A stretch of DNA of 64,000 nt from a virus. The translations under genes and the position numbers were made by a program. Shown here one piece after another: positions 48,713 to 54,866 of the stretch; the stretch's first letter is position 1, and each line of letters opens with the position of its first letter. The notes beneath the pieces were generated by a model. The model was given only the letters and a program-made list of their open reading frames with translations, had not been told where the DNA came from and ran no database searches. The DNA is taken from positions 62,001 through 126,000 of the IMG/VR virus record IMGVR_UViG_3300036399_001571; one strand, written 5' to 3'.

Positions 48713-48757
48713 AGCCCCGGCATTAGGAGAAAGCAATACCTCTAATGAGGCGGGGCT
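48713..48757 (-). terminator. Long AGCCCCGGCATTAG hairpin
   Basis: AGCCCCGGCATTAGGAG pairs with CTCTAATGAGGCGGGGCT (about 16 bp with one bulge), the longest arm of this hairpin family. Confidence 0.65.
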
Positions 48758-48820
48758 CCTGGCCAAATAAGTGACGCAGGTTTCCCCACGCCACCTAATC
48801 GGTTGAACTTGCTTCGCTGA

Positions 48821-49123
48821 TTATTCCTCGTAGCGAAGGTCGTAATCCTCAATGTCGTCACACCATGCGCCAAGGTGGTGAGATTCAATGATTGCCCATG
48901 CAGGCGCACTCGTCTTACCCTTCCACGACACACCTTCAGGCAATTCAATGAGTTCATCCCCACTGAAGTCTGCGTTGTAACTGTCAATTGCTTGAATGCA
49001 CACTGGCACCATTGACAATGGCACTGGCGGGTAGTGATTACTCCGCAGGTGGATTGCTAGGGCTGTATCCAGTGATAGGCCCATGTCGTTGTCGGCTAGT
49101 TCGCTTGCTAACTGATTACCCAT
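48821..49123 (-). CDS. Hypothetical protein (100 aa)
   Basis: 100 residues; MGNQLASELADNDMGLSLDT start, a VSWKGKTSAPAWAIIESHHL strand and acidic end. No family recognised. Preceded by AAGGGGG and the structured leader. Confidence 0.5.
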   Translation of the reverse strand: MGNQLASELADNDMGLSLDTALAIHLRSNHYPPVPLSMVPVCIQAIDSYNADFSGDELIELPEGVSWKGKTSAPAWAIIESHHLGAWCDDIEDYDLRYEE

Positions 49124-49155
49124 TATTTGCCCCCTTCAGGACTAGTAGTAGTGAA

Positions 49156-49228
49156 GTTGGTGGGAGCCTGTCGGGGGACATTTCCATCCCCCGATTAGCG
49201 TTATAGGACACTCTTCAGTCCCACCAAC
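49156..49228 (-). ncRNA. Structured leader with nested hairpins
   Basis: Perfect 10-bp outer arms GTTGGTGGGA/TCCCACCAAC enclose CGGGGGA/TCCCCCG (7 bp) and a possible GGAC/GTCC stem. It lies in a roughly 110-nt transcript leader of the gene at 48821, between promoter 49236 and its ribosome site. All other cassette leaders are 10-50 nt. Could be a cis-acting RNA or a free-standing structured RNA; the minus reading also forms a Cys-rich frame without a start codon. Confidence 0.55.
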
Positions 49229-49235
49229 AGTAAAC

Positions 49236-49265
49236 ACTTTACGGTATGCGATATCAAATTTACAA
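49236..49265 (-). promoter_or_regulatory. Conserved promoter, -10 TAAAGT
   Basis: TTGTAA, core AATTTGATATC (one change), TAAAGT. Drives the structured leader and the gene at 48821. Confidence 0.75.
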
Positions 49266-49306
49266 TTCACGACTGGCCACCCCTGCGCCTTCAGGAGCGT
49301 GGTTTG

Positions 49307-49389
49307 AGCCCCGCATACCAACTGTCTTGGGTGTTGGAGTGGCGGGGCTATAAAGCCAAAAAAGTCGAGCAACCTACTGGCTGCCCGAC
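49307..49389 (-). terminator. Tandem hairpins AGCCCCGC and GTCGGGCAGCC
   Basis: 49307-49349 AGCCCCGC/GCGGGGCT; 49364-49389 GTCGGGCAGCC-AGTA-GGTTGCTCGAC then six T, an intrinsic terminator for the gene at 49413. Confidence 0.7.
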
Positions 49390-49412
49390 TTCTCGGAGGG
49401 TTTTACTGGCGC

Positions 49413-49652
49413 TTACTGGCGCTGGAGTTTGTACAACTCGTAAATCCAGCCAGTGCCACCGCCGTAGTGATACTTCTCACCAACAGTGTTCTTCATTTCG
49501 TACAGCGCGTCATCCAACATGTAGATGGCTCCCTCTCCTTCTTCGCTCTCGAGATTCCTGAGCATTTCAGTCATCTCATCGAGCAAGGTCCTAAGTTCTT
49601 GGGCGATTTCCCCAACACTCTTTACCTTTTCTTCTTCCAGTATTTCGTCTAT
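49413..49652 (-). CDS. Helical acidic protein (79 aa) with apparent AUA start
   Basis: 79 residues, reading (I/M)DEILEEEKVKSVGEIAQE onward, then LDDALYEMKNTVGEKYHYGG. The AAAGGGGAAAGAC ribosome site places initiation at ATA; the homologous leader of the gene at 50009 has ATG there. ATG codons only occur deeper in the frame (for example 27 codons in). Either a rare AUA start, or a truncated product. Acidic coiled coil. Confidence 0.45.
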   Translation of the reverse strand: MDEILEEEKVKSVGEIAQELRTLLDEMTEMLRNLESEEGEGAIYMLDDALYEMKNTVGEKYHYGGGTGWIYELYKLQRQ

Positions 49653-49672
49653 GTCTTTCCCCTTTGTTCGAA

Positions 49673-49688
49673 TGTTCCACGTGGAACA
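49673..49688. promoter_or_regulatory. parS-like 16-mer TGTTCCACGTGGAACA
   Basis: Perfect palindrome one substitution per arm away from the ParB consensus TGTTTCACGTGAAACA. In the leader between promoter 49705 and the gene at 49413. Confidence 0.6.
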
Positions 49689-49704
49689 TTTCCTTACAAG
49701 ACCA

Positions 49705-49734
49705 ACTCTAGTACACCTGATATCAGATTTACAA
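49705..49734 (-). promoter_or_regulatory. Conserved promoter, -10 TAGAGT
   Basis: TTGTAA, exact core, TAGAGT, followed by GTTGGTCTTGTAAGG, the same leader stretch as at 50317. Confidence 0.8.
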
Positions 49735-49745
49735 CTTCACTTTTT

Positions 49746-49832
49746 AGCCCCGTCTTGGGGCGAACATATGTTTGCAGCCGTAGGCGGGGCTATAAAACTA
49801 AAATGTCGGGCAACCGATTTGGCTACCCGACA
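49746..49832 (-). terminator. Two hairpins: AGCCCCG (with LexA-like loop) and TGTCGGG
   Basis: 49746-49791 AGCCCCG/CGGGGCT with the LexA-like box at 49761 in the loop; 49804-49832 TGTCGGG/CCCGACA with a TTTTAG run, an intrinsic terminator for the gene at 49836. Confidence 0.65.
49761..49774. promoter_or_regulatory. SOS/LexA-box-like site
   Basis: CGAACATATGTTTG, one mismatch from the perfect dyad, in the loop of a hairpin. Confidence 0.5.
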
Positions 49833-49835
49833 CTT

Positions 49836-50012
49836 TCAGTCGATTTGGATTTTGTCAAACACTTCGGCTCGAGCATTGAGCATCGCCCAATGAAAAGCGT
49901 CCATGAAAATCTGCTGCTTCTCTGCCGACCTGAACTCTCGCTCGGCGTGGGCTCGAGCCTCGGCGGTCTTAACCGCCAAGAGCCCGACCCACCACTCGAC
50001 CTTCTCGTTCAC
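49836..50012 (-). CDS. Small helical protein (58 aa)
   Basis: 58 residues from GTG in a GTGA overlap: NEKVEWWVGLLAVKTAEARA then AHAEREFRSAEKQQIFMDAF, a continuous amphipathic helix. Tightly coupled to the gene upstream. Unknown. Confidence 0.5.
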   Translation of the reverse strand: MNEKVEWWVGLLAVKTAEARAHAEREFRSAEKQQIFMDAFHWAMLNARAEVFDKIQID

Positions 50013-50257
50013 CAGTTAGCCGAGTTAAACGGCTCTTTGTTTGGTTCTTTGAGCGCTCGCTCCCAGCCGTCGGCACTGCCGTACCAGTAACTTCCCTTGT
50101 AATCACTGACGATGTAGCCGAGTTTCCCTAGCACTGCTTCCTCGATTGTCTCGTCCTCGGGTTGGCTGTCGAGTATCTCGAGTAGTTCGAGTACCGCTTC
50201 CCTGATTTCATCAAGAGCCTTCGCTCCTGCTTTCCGCACCTCTACTTGACCTTCCAT
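50009..50257 (-). CDS. Acidic protein (82 aa)
   Basis: 82 residues, start MEGQVEVRKAGAKALDEIRE, helical N-half, then GYIVSDYKGSYWYGSADGWE. Ribosome site AAAGGGGAAAGTA-ATG. Leader shares promoter tail and parS-like site with the gene at 49413. Confidence 0.55.
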   Translation of the reverse strand: MEGQVEVRKAGAKALDEIREAVLELLEILDSQPEDETIEEAVLGKLGYIVSDYKGSYWYGSADGWERALKEPNKEPFNSANW

Positions 50258-50278
50258 TACTTTCCCCTTTTCTCGGAA

Positions 50279-50294
50279 TGTTCCACGTGGAACA
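50279..50294. promoter_or_regulatory. parS-like 16-mer TGTTCCACGTGGAACA
   Basis: Exact second copy, in the leader of the gene at 50009. No parA/parB gene is visible in this window. Confidence 0.6.
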
Positions 50295-50316
50295 TTCGGT
50301 TTTTCTTACAAGACCA

Positions 50317-50345
50317 ACTCTAGTACACCCGAAAGAGAATTGCAA
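50317..50345 (-). promoter_or_regulatory. Variant promoter without the conserved core
   Basis: TTGCAA, 17 bp, TAGAGT. The 3 prime part and leader are nearly the same as at 49705, but the AATCTGATATC core is missing. A natural contrast to the conserved set. Confidence 0.55.
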
Positions 50346-50356
50346 CTTTTATTTAT

Positions 50357-50518
50357 AGCCCCGCAGAAGTTTTTTTCATTTAACATACAGATGACATACA
50401 GGTAACATACAAATTTTCGTCAGCAGAAGGGCAGGCGGGGCTGTTTTGAGAAAAAAATAAGCCACACCAAAACTCAACGCAGGTTGAAAGGGGTAAAACG
50501 CGGAGTAATGGTGTGGCT
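50357..50518 (-). terminator. Hairpin pair with 11-bp direct repeats in loop
   Basis: 50357-50442 AGCCCCGC/GCGGGGCT with three ACATACA repeats spaced 11 bp (50383-50412) in the loop. A second stem (AGCCACACCA/TGGTGTGGCT, 50469-50518) follows the gene at 50550. Confidence 0.5.
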
Positions 50519-50549
50519 ATTTATTAGTAGGTATTGCTACCCACTAAAC

Positions 50550-50804
50550 CTAGTTTGACATTTCGTGAGTTTGCTCGTCAAACCTTCCAACTAAGTGAGG
50601 CTGTAATACCTCGTTGTATCCGTCTGCAATACTGCAAGCCTGCGAGTGAGAAACACAGGGCATTGAGTATTGTAGGAAGTCGCTACTGTCTCCAGTAGGT
50701 GACTGAATATGAAGCATTACTGCCCAAGTAGTAGAAACCCCATAAACCTGCATTGGGTCGTGGACTACTTGTGCGCTAACGATAGAACCTTTACCTGATT
50801 TCAT
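50550..50804 (-). CDS. Hypothetical protein (84 aa)
   Basis: 84 residues from MKSGKGSIVSAQVVHDPMQV in a TAATG overlap. Beta-rich with an aromatic-hydroxyl C-terminal part (FLQYSMPCVSHSQACSIADG). Unknown. Confidence 0.5.
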   Translation of the reverse strand: MKSGKGSIVSAQVVHDPMQVYGVSTTWAVMLHIQSPTGDSSDFLQYSMPCVSHSQACSIADGYNEVLQPHLVGRFDEQTHEMSN

Positions 50805-51052
50805 TACTTGCCTACCTTTCCAGTAGTGAGTGTTTGCTCTAGGACTAGCCACGAGTGACCAGAACTTGTGTTTGCGTGGATTTGGAAACTGTAAGTGTTG
50901 TAGTCGCCTACACTCTCCCAGTATTCCGAAGCCTCGTCAGTTGCCAACCAAGCCTCACACTCTTTACGAGTGTCTGCCTCAAAGGCTGGCGTGTCGCTAT
51001 CTGGGAGACAGCCTGCGCTTGCCCACCAAACCTGATAAACGGTATGTTTCAT
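50804..51052 (-). CDS. Hypothetical protein (82 aa)
   Basis: 82 residues; MKHTVYQVWWASAGCLPDSD then ACEAW-like EADTRKECEAWLATDEASEY and WLVLEQTL. Compact alpha/beta, possibly an acetyl-CoA-fold-like or ferredoxin-like phage protein. Promoter at 51102. Confidence 0.5.
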   Translation of the reverse strand: MKHTVYQVWWASAGCLPDSDTPAFEADTRKECEAWLATDEASEYWESVGDYNTYSFQIHANTSSGHSWLVLEQTLTTGKVGK

Positions 51053-51101
51053 AATTTCCCCTTTCCGAGAAACTTACGGGGATACTTTCCCCGTTGAGAT
51101 A

Positions 51102-51131
51102 ACAGTACAGGACTAGATATCAGATTTACAA
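51102..51131 (-). promoter_or_regulatory. Conserved promoter, -10 TACTGT
   Basis: TTGTAA, exact core, TACTGT, 49 bp before the gene at 50804. Its -35 end abuts the stop of the 31-residue gene. Confidence 0.8.
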
Positions 51132-51133
51132 AA

Positions 51134-51229
51134 TTACTTATTGCGCTTTATTACTGCGTAGATATAGGTAAAGATAACGCCACTAAGAAACCCAATAATT
51201 AGCCCTTGTGTGTACATAACTGCTTGCAC
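51134..51229 (-). CDS. Tiny membrane protein (31 aa)
   Basis: 31 residues from GTG: MQAVMYTQGLIIGFLSGVIF then a short polar end, one TM. AAGAAAAAATC precedes it and the consensus promoter at 51259 is its own. Unknown role. Confidence 0.45.
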   Translation of the reverse strand: MQAVMYTQGLIIGFLSGVIFTYIYAVIKRNK

Positions 51230-51258
51230 GATTTTTTCTTTCCGTTGTAGGTGATACT

Positions 51259-51287
51259 AAATTACAGGCTTGTAGTGATTATGTCAA
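51259..51287 (-). promoter_or_regulatory. Consensus sigma-70 promoter
   Basis: TTGACA, 17 bp, TAATTT, without the conserved core. Serves the 31-residue gene and contrasts with the array. Confidence 0.65.
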
Positions 51288-51298
51288 GGATTTCGATA

Positions 51299-51375
51299 TA
51301 GCCCCGCATATCGGGCTGAGCCCGTCTAATAGCCGGGGCTCCGGGAAAAATTTCAGCCGGGTGAACAGGCTGAAA
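51299..51375 (-). terminator. Tandem hairpins
   Basis: 51299-51340 AGCCCCGC/CCGGGGCT; 51351-51375 TTTCAGCCTG/CCGGCTGAAA with T-run on the minus side. Confidence 0.6.
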
Positions 51376-51384
51376 CTGGTGGGC

Positions 51385-51639
51385 TCACCAAGTCGAAAGG
51401 TCGACGCCCCCGTGTGGGAAGTTCTCGGCGAAGCCTGTCGTCCAAATCGAGTTGCCTGTTGGGCACCTGTAAGTGTCGTGCTCCCCGAGCTTGTCCAGTA
51501 TGTCCACGATGACTTCGTCACCAGCGACTGTCACCAGTATCACATGGCCCTCGTAGACCTTGTATGAGCTGTCGCCAGCGTTGATGTATGTACCAATGCG
51601 CAGCTTCTCTGCGTCTACGAGCTGTGGCGTGTAGTTCAT
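51385..51639 (-). CDS. Beta-rich protein (84 aa)
   Basis: 84 residues from MNYTPQLVDAEKLRIGTYIN. Strands with GDSSYKVYEGHVILVTVAGD. SH3-like. Coupled to the 41-residue gene upstream (ATGA). Confidence 0.5.
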   Translation of the reverse strand: MNYTPQLVDAEKLRIGTYINAGDSSYKVYEGHVILVTVAGDEVIVDILDKLGEHDTYRCPTGNSIWTTGFAENFPHGGVDLSTW

Positions 51640-51761
51640 TCCCAATCCAACCCGTCTGTGAAGGCCTCGTTCTCTGCGTACCACGCAAGGTCGTCCTCTT
51701 GTACGAGGTGCCCGTCCAGTGTGTACTCCCCGTCATCCCACGGGTTGAATTCTGCTTTCAT
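51636..51761 (-). CDS. Acidic mini-protein (41 aa)
   Basis: 41 residues starting MKAEFNPWDDGEYTLDGHLV, acidic and Trp-rich. Leader has GAAAGGGG. Unknown. Confidence 0.45.
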   Translation of the reverse strand: MKAEFNPWDDGEYTLDGHLVQEDDLAWYAENEAFTDGLDWE

Positions 51762-51800
51762 TTTGTGCCCCTTTCAGTTGGCCTTGCTTCCGTGCTCCAA

Positions 51801-51830
51801 ACATTACAACACGCGATATCAGATTTACAA
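51801..51830 (-). promoter_or_regulatory. Conserved promoter, -10 TAATGT
   Basis: TTGTAA, exact core, TAATGT, 39 bp before the 41-residue gene. LexA-like box 25 bp upstream. Confidence 0.8.
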
Positions 51831-51846
51831 AACGGGCGAACAGGCC

Positions 51847-51962
51847 AGCCCGGGCGAACATGTGTTCGTGCGCGACCCGGAGTCCCGGCTATCAGGCGCG
51901 AGCGCCGGGGCTCATGGAAAATTTTGGGGGTGTAACAAGGTTTTTATTCCCTGTCACACCCC
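51847..51962 (-). terminator. Hairpin pair: AGCCCCG family and GGGGGTGTGACAGGG
   Basis: 51847-51913 has CAGCCCGG..GCCGGGGCT-type arms; 51925-51962 has GGGGGTGTGACAGGG/CCTTGTTACACCCCC. The second follows the gene at 51970. Confidence 0.55.
51855..51868. promoter_or_regulatory. SOS/LexA-box-like palindrome
   Basis: CGAACATGTGTTCG, perfect dyad, 25 bp upstream of the -35 of the promoter at 51801. Confidence 0.65.
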
Positions 51963-51969
51963 CTCGGGT

Positions 51970-52287
51970 TTAGAACTCGTAGGAGTAGTAGTACCTGCGA
52001 CCGCTCAGGTGAAGCACAGCCCAACTATCCAACGAATCACCAATCTGAACCCACCTTCCGTTTTTGCGGAGTGTAAAGCAAGCGGTTGGGTTGTTTGGGT
52101 TTGGTGTAATTTCCCAGTCGTTGCTGTAAGGCTTCGCACCTTCGGCTGGCTTGACATCGTCTTGCTGAACGATAATCTTCTTGCCGTTTTCACTGACGAA
52201 AACAATCGTTACTGAGTGAGTGTCCACTCCGTTGCTTACGTGTGCGCCGTTTCCGACTACTGGCTTTATTCTTTCCTTGGTTTCCAT
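51970..52287 (-). CDS. Hypothetical protein (105 aa)
   Basis: 105 residues; N-terminal METKERIKPVVGNGAHVSNG, then TIVFVSENGKKIIVQQDDVK, NNPTACFTLRKNGRWVQIGD and Tyr/Tyr-rich end. Beta-barrel-like (SH3/KOW) pattern. Promoter at 52323. Confidence 0.5.
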   Translation of the reverse strand: METKERIKPVVGNGAHVSNGVDTHSVTIVFVSENGKKIIVQQDDVKPAEGAKPYSNDWEITPNPNNPTACFTLRKNGRWVQIGDSLDSWAVLHLSGRRYYYSYEF

Positions 52288-52322
52288 TGTGTCCCCTTTC
52301 GTGGAACTCGTTTACAAAATAA

Positions 52323-52352
52323 ACTTTACAGTACGCGATATCAGATTTACAA
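52323..52352 (-). promoter_or_regulatory. Conserved promoter, -10 TAAAGT
   Basis: TTGTAA, exact core, TAAAGT, 35 bp before METKER. Confidence 0.8.
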
Positions 52353-52371
52353 AAATTGGAATTTTTTACAT

Positions 52372-52446
52372 AGCCCCGCTGCCGGATTTTTTATTACTAT
52401 GCCGGGGCTAGCTAAGAAAAAAGAGCAGGCGCTTTCGCACCCACTC
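52372..52446 (-). terminator. Tandem hairpins
   Basis: 52372-52410 AGCCCCG/CGGGGCT; 52421-52446 GAGTGGGTGC/GCGCCTGCTC then six T, terminating the gene at 52455. Confidence 0.65.
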
Positions 52447-52454
52447 TCTCTCCG

Positions 52455-52646
52455 TTATCGGGTTGCGGACTGCACTCGGTCAGCGAGGTTCTTGATGGCG
52501 ATTTGCAGACTAATCGTTACCATGTAGAGGTAATGATTTTCAATTTTGTCCTTTTTGTAAATCTCTAGGATTTCTTCCCGTGTCTTGATGAGTGACAGGA
52601 TTTCGTCTGCGCATTCTGTAAGACTGAGTGTGTTGTCTGTTTCCAT
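52455..52646 (-). CDS. Small helical protein (63 aa)
   Basis: 63 residues: METDNTLSLTECADEILSLI then KTREEILEIYKKDKIENHYL, amphipathic helices. Unknown. Confidence 0.5.
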   Translation of the reverse strand: METDNTLSLTECADEILSLIKTREEILEIYKKDKIENHYLYMVTISLQIAIKNLADRVQSATR

Positions 52647-52685
52647 TTCGTGCCCCTTTCGTAAGGCTTGTTGTTGTTACTGATT

Positions 52686-52715
52686 ACATTACAGCAAGCG
52701 ATATCAGATTTACAA
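52686..52715 (-). promoter_or_regulatory. Conserved promoter, -10 TAATGT
   Basis: TTGTAA, exact core, TAATGT, 39 bp before the 63-residue gene. LexA-like box 3 bp upstream of the -35. Confidence 0.8.
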
Positions 52716-52718
52716 AAG

Positions 52719-52732
52719 CGAACATGTGTTTG
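52719..52732. promoter_or_regulatory. SOS/LexA-box-like site
   Basis: CGAACATGTGTTTG, one mismatch, immediately upstream of the -35 of the promoter at 52686: the best placed of the five to repress by promoter occlusion. Confidence 0.55.
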
Positions 52733-52735
52733 CCC

Positions 52736-52857
52736 AGCCCCGCTGCACCTTCGTGTAAAGAATTTATGCCGGGGCTTTCAGCAATGAATATCGTTGACTG
52801 AATAATTCATAAAGTGAAAACGCAACCGGGGAGACTCGGTGGTGAAGTCTCCCCGGT
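52736..52857 (-). terminator. Tandem hairpins
   Basis: 52736-52776 AGCCCCG/CGGGGCT; 52825-52857 ACCGGGGAGACT/AGTCTCCCCGGT (12 bp), after the gene at 52864. Confidence 0.65.
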
Positions 52858-52863
52858 CAGGAT

Positions 52864-53151
52864 TTAGTAGACGACTACCGAGGCCTTCGTCCACTTGGTG
52901 AATGAGTGAGTGCTAGGCACTCCGTCAATGGTGAGCACTAGGAACTTTCCTGCGTTGCTCCACTTTTTATTCTCAGGTGCAATCTTTGAAATTGTTCCCG
53001 TTGCGTATCCCCACGCCTGTCGCTCACGGCGTGTGGTGTTCTTTCCGAACAGGCGAGCTTCAGTCTCGCCAGTCACCGTGTTGGTGATATAGCCAACCAG
53101 TATTTGGTCGCCGACTTCTAGGTCGCTTACTTTTACCCTTGTTGTTTCCAT
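52864..53151 (-). CDS. Hypothetical protein (95 aa)
   Basis: 95 residues: METTRVKVSDLEVGDQILVG, then a split N-terminal intein-like/hedgehog-like GDQI and AWGYATGTISKIAPENKKWS. The VxDLxVGDxI start recalls HINT or SH3-like domains. No catalytic Cys/His pair. Unknown. Confidence 0.45.
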   Translation of the reverse strand: METTRVKVSDLEVGDQILVGYITNTVTGETEARLFGKNTTRRERQAWGYATGTISKIAPENKKWSNAGKFLVLTIDGVPSTHSFTKWTKASVVVY

Positions 53152-53179
53152 TGCTATCCCCTTTCAGTTGGATAAATAA

Positions 53180-53209
53180 ATCGTACAACAAGCGATATCA
53201 GATTTACAA
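53180..53209 (-). promoter_or_regulatory. Conserved promoter, -10 TACGAT
   Basis: TTGTAA, exact core, TACGAT, 28 bp before METTRV. The TAA of the 57-residue gene is inside the -35, so transcription units abut. Confidence 0.8.
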
Positions 53210-53377
53210 AATACCCTCGAGCCCCGCAGTCGCGGTTACAGACGCGCTCTCTGCTGTCATCAAGTGAAGTCGTATGTCAAGAAGCAAGTCCTGCATTTCG
53301 CTTGAGGCTACGAGTTCACGGCTAGAGATATTGACTAGCGCCTTATCAAGAAGTGTGATTATTTCTTTTTCGTTCAT
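53204..53377 (-). CDS. Small helical protein (57 aa)
   Basis: 57 residues from ATG in an ATGA overlap: MNEKEIITLLDKALVNISSR then ELVASSEMQDLLLDIRLHLM. Its stop is in the downstream promoter. Last of a five-gene coupled unit. Confidence 0.5.
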   Translation of the reverse strand: MNEKEIITLLDKALVNISSRELVASSEMQDLLLDIRLHLMTAESASVTATAGLEGIL

Positions 53378-53556
53378 TGTGGGCAGTCCTCGTATGGGTT
53401 GGGGTTTCCTTCATTGTCCTCGCAAGAACAGAAGCCGAATAATTCTACTTGAGTTTCGTGAGTGAGTTCAGTCAAGTCCTCGTATGACGGGGAGCCCCGT
53501 AGTTCCTCTATCACTAAACTCCAAAAATCCACAAAAAGTTTCTCTTGTGAGTTCAC
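53374..53556 (-). CDS. Small acidic Cys protein (60 aa)
   Basis: 60 residues from GTG in the GTGA overlap: NSQEKLFVDFWSLVIEELRG then FGFCSCEDNEGNPNPYEDCP, a Cys triad near the end. Unknown. Confidence 0.5.
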   Translation of the reverse strand: MNSQEKLFVDFWSLVIEELRGSPSYEDLTELTHETQVELFGFCSCEDNEGNPNPYEDCPQ

Positions 53557-53750
53557 TTCTTGCCCCTCATCTCCAAGCCGATTAGTACTACGGCAACTCC
53601 GACTAACACTTGACTTACTCCTACCCACTGAAGGATAGAGGCGAGTTCGTTACCCGTGAGAGAGGCGTAGGCGTTCTCTTTCTGCCAGAACCAAGCACCG
53701 ATTAGTGCGCTTACTGAACCAAGTCCAATAATCCAGTCGGGCTTATTCAT
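53553..53750 (-). CDS. Small two-TM protein (65 aa)
   Basis: 65 residues from MNKPDWIIGLGSVSALIGAW, two hydrophobic helices (second ILQWVGVSQVLVGVAVVLIG) and a basic end. TAATG overlap upstream. Unknown. Confidence 0.5.
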   Translation of the reverse strand: MNKPDWIIGLGSVSALIGAWFWQKENAYASLTGNELASILQWVGVSQVLVGVAVVLIGLEMRGKK

Positions 53751-54226
53751 TACGCACTCCTCATTGGGCATACTTCCCAAAAAGCACGATAGAAATCACT
53801 TGCCGCGTCATTCACATCGGTTATGTAATTGTTCACCGATAGGTCACGCCTTTCTGATTCCCAATAAGCGTTGTAAGCGTCTAGATATTCATCTATGACA
53901 TTTACAAAAACACTTTGCTCAAAAGACACGGTTGGTATGTCAAGTGTTCTCACATACGAGCGAAGGTCTCGTAAGGCACTCACCTTCGCCTCATATTCAG
54001 ACCGACTTGGTATTCCTCCGTTGTCTGTTGCGTTTTCCCACGACGCTTCTACATCGTCTGCGAGTAGTGAGATTTTTTCAGCAACAACCTTATTGCAGTC
54101 TTTGCCATAACTAATTGTTGTAGTTGTCGCAATGGTTGTTTCCACTGCTACGGGCTCACTGTTGCCACAAGACGAAATACTCATTACGAGTATCGCCCCT
54201 AGTAATACTGTCTTTACTGCTTTCAT
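53750..54226 (-). CDS. Lipoprotein (158 aa)
   Basis: 158 residues from MKAVKTVLLGAILVMSISSC (lipobox ISSC), then a VETTIATTTTIS linker and an all-helical mature domain (DCNKVVAEKISLLADDVEAS). An envelope protein expressed from the prophage or infected cell; possible superinfection-exclusion function by analogy only. Confidence 0.6.
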   Translation of the reverse strand: MKAVKTVLLGAILVMSISSCGNSEPVAVETTIATTTTISYGKDCNKVVAEKISLLADDVEASWENATDNGGIPSRSEYEAKVSALRDLRSYVRTLDIPTVSFEQSVFVNVIDEYLDAYNAYWESERRDLSVNNYITDVNDAASDFYRAFWEVCPMRSA

Positions 54227-54414
54227 TACTTCGCCCCCTTGACTTTGATAATGAGCGAGCAAACTCCATAAACCATTCCGAACCATAACGCTCCACCAAT
54301 CGCCATATCCAAAAAGACATATGGTGATGTTGTGTTTATGCTCCCAGCCGAAGCCGCTAACGCTCCGACTACTGCTCCAATGTTTGACGCTTTCTTTCGT
54401 GTTTCGTGTTTCAT
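54226..54414 (-). CDS. Small membrane protein (62 aa)
   Basis: 62 residues: basic N-terminus then two hydrophobic segments (GAVVGALAASAGSI and FLDMAIGGALWFGMVYGVCS). TAATG overlap with the lipoprotein gene. Promoter at 54454. Confidence 0.5.
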   Translation of the reverse strand: MKHETRKKASNIGAVVGALAASAGSINTTSPYVFLDMAIGGALWFGMVYGVCSLIIKVKGAK

Positions 54415-54453
54415 TACTTATCCCCTTTCTAAGGGCTTGTTGTTGTTAGTAAT

Positions 54454-54483
54454 AACTTAGGGCAACGGATATCAGATTTACAA
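54454..54483 (-). promoter_or_regulatory. Conserved promoter, -10 TAAGTT
   Basis: TTGTAA, exact core, TAAGTT, 39 bp before the start of a five-gene unit ending at 53204. Confidence 0.8.
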
Positions 54484-54507
54484 ATCCACTTATAGCCCCG
54501 GTGGATG

Positions 54508-54840
54508 TTATGCGCACTCTTCCATAACTTGACCACCATCAGTTATGCGCAACTCACAAGTGTTGTGTGTTGGTAGGTAAATTGTGTCGCCGATAGCGAG
54601 GTTTGTTCCGTACAACTTCACGAGCCTGTCCACTACTTCCATAGTGTTGCCCTCGCAGTTTGTTCGGGCTATCCAGTAAAGCGTGTCGCCCTCTTTGATA
54701 GTGACTGGTGTTCCGTCACAAAAGAACTCGCTGTCTTTTGTATTCAGTCTGTCCAAGTATCCAAATGCGAATACTGACGCAAGTGTTATTGCGATAGTGA
54801 TAAGCACTGTCTTTGCTGTTCGGTAGGTTTGTTCGTTCAT
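54508..54840 (-). CDS. Membrane-anchored LysM-like protein (110 aa)
   Basis: 110 residues. One N-terminal TM (TVLITIAITLASVFAFGYL) then VTIKEGDTLYWIARTNCEGN and YGTNLAIGDTIYLPT, the LysM pattern for peptidoglycan binding, with two Cys. Resembles the protein encoded at 61327. Promoter at 54867. Confidence 0.65.
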   Translation of the reverse strand: MNEQTYRTAKTVLITIAITLASVFAFGYLDRLNTKDSEFFCDGTPVTIKEGDTLYWIARTNCEGNTMEVVDRLVKLYGTNLAIGDTIYLPTHNTCELRITDGGQVMEECA

Positions 54841-54866
54841 TGCTCTCCCTTTCAGTAGGTAACTAA

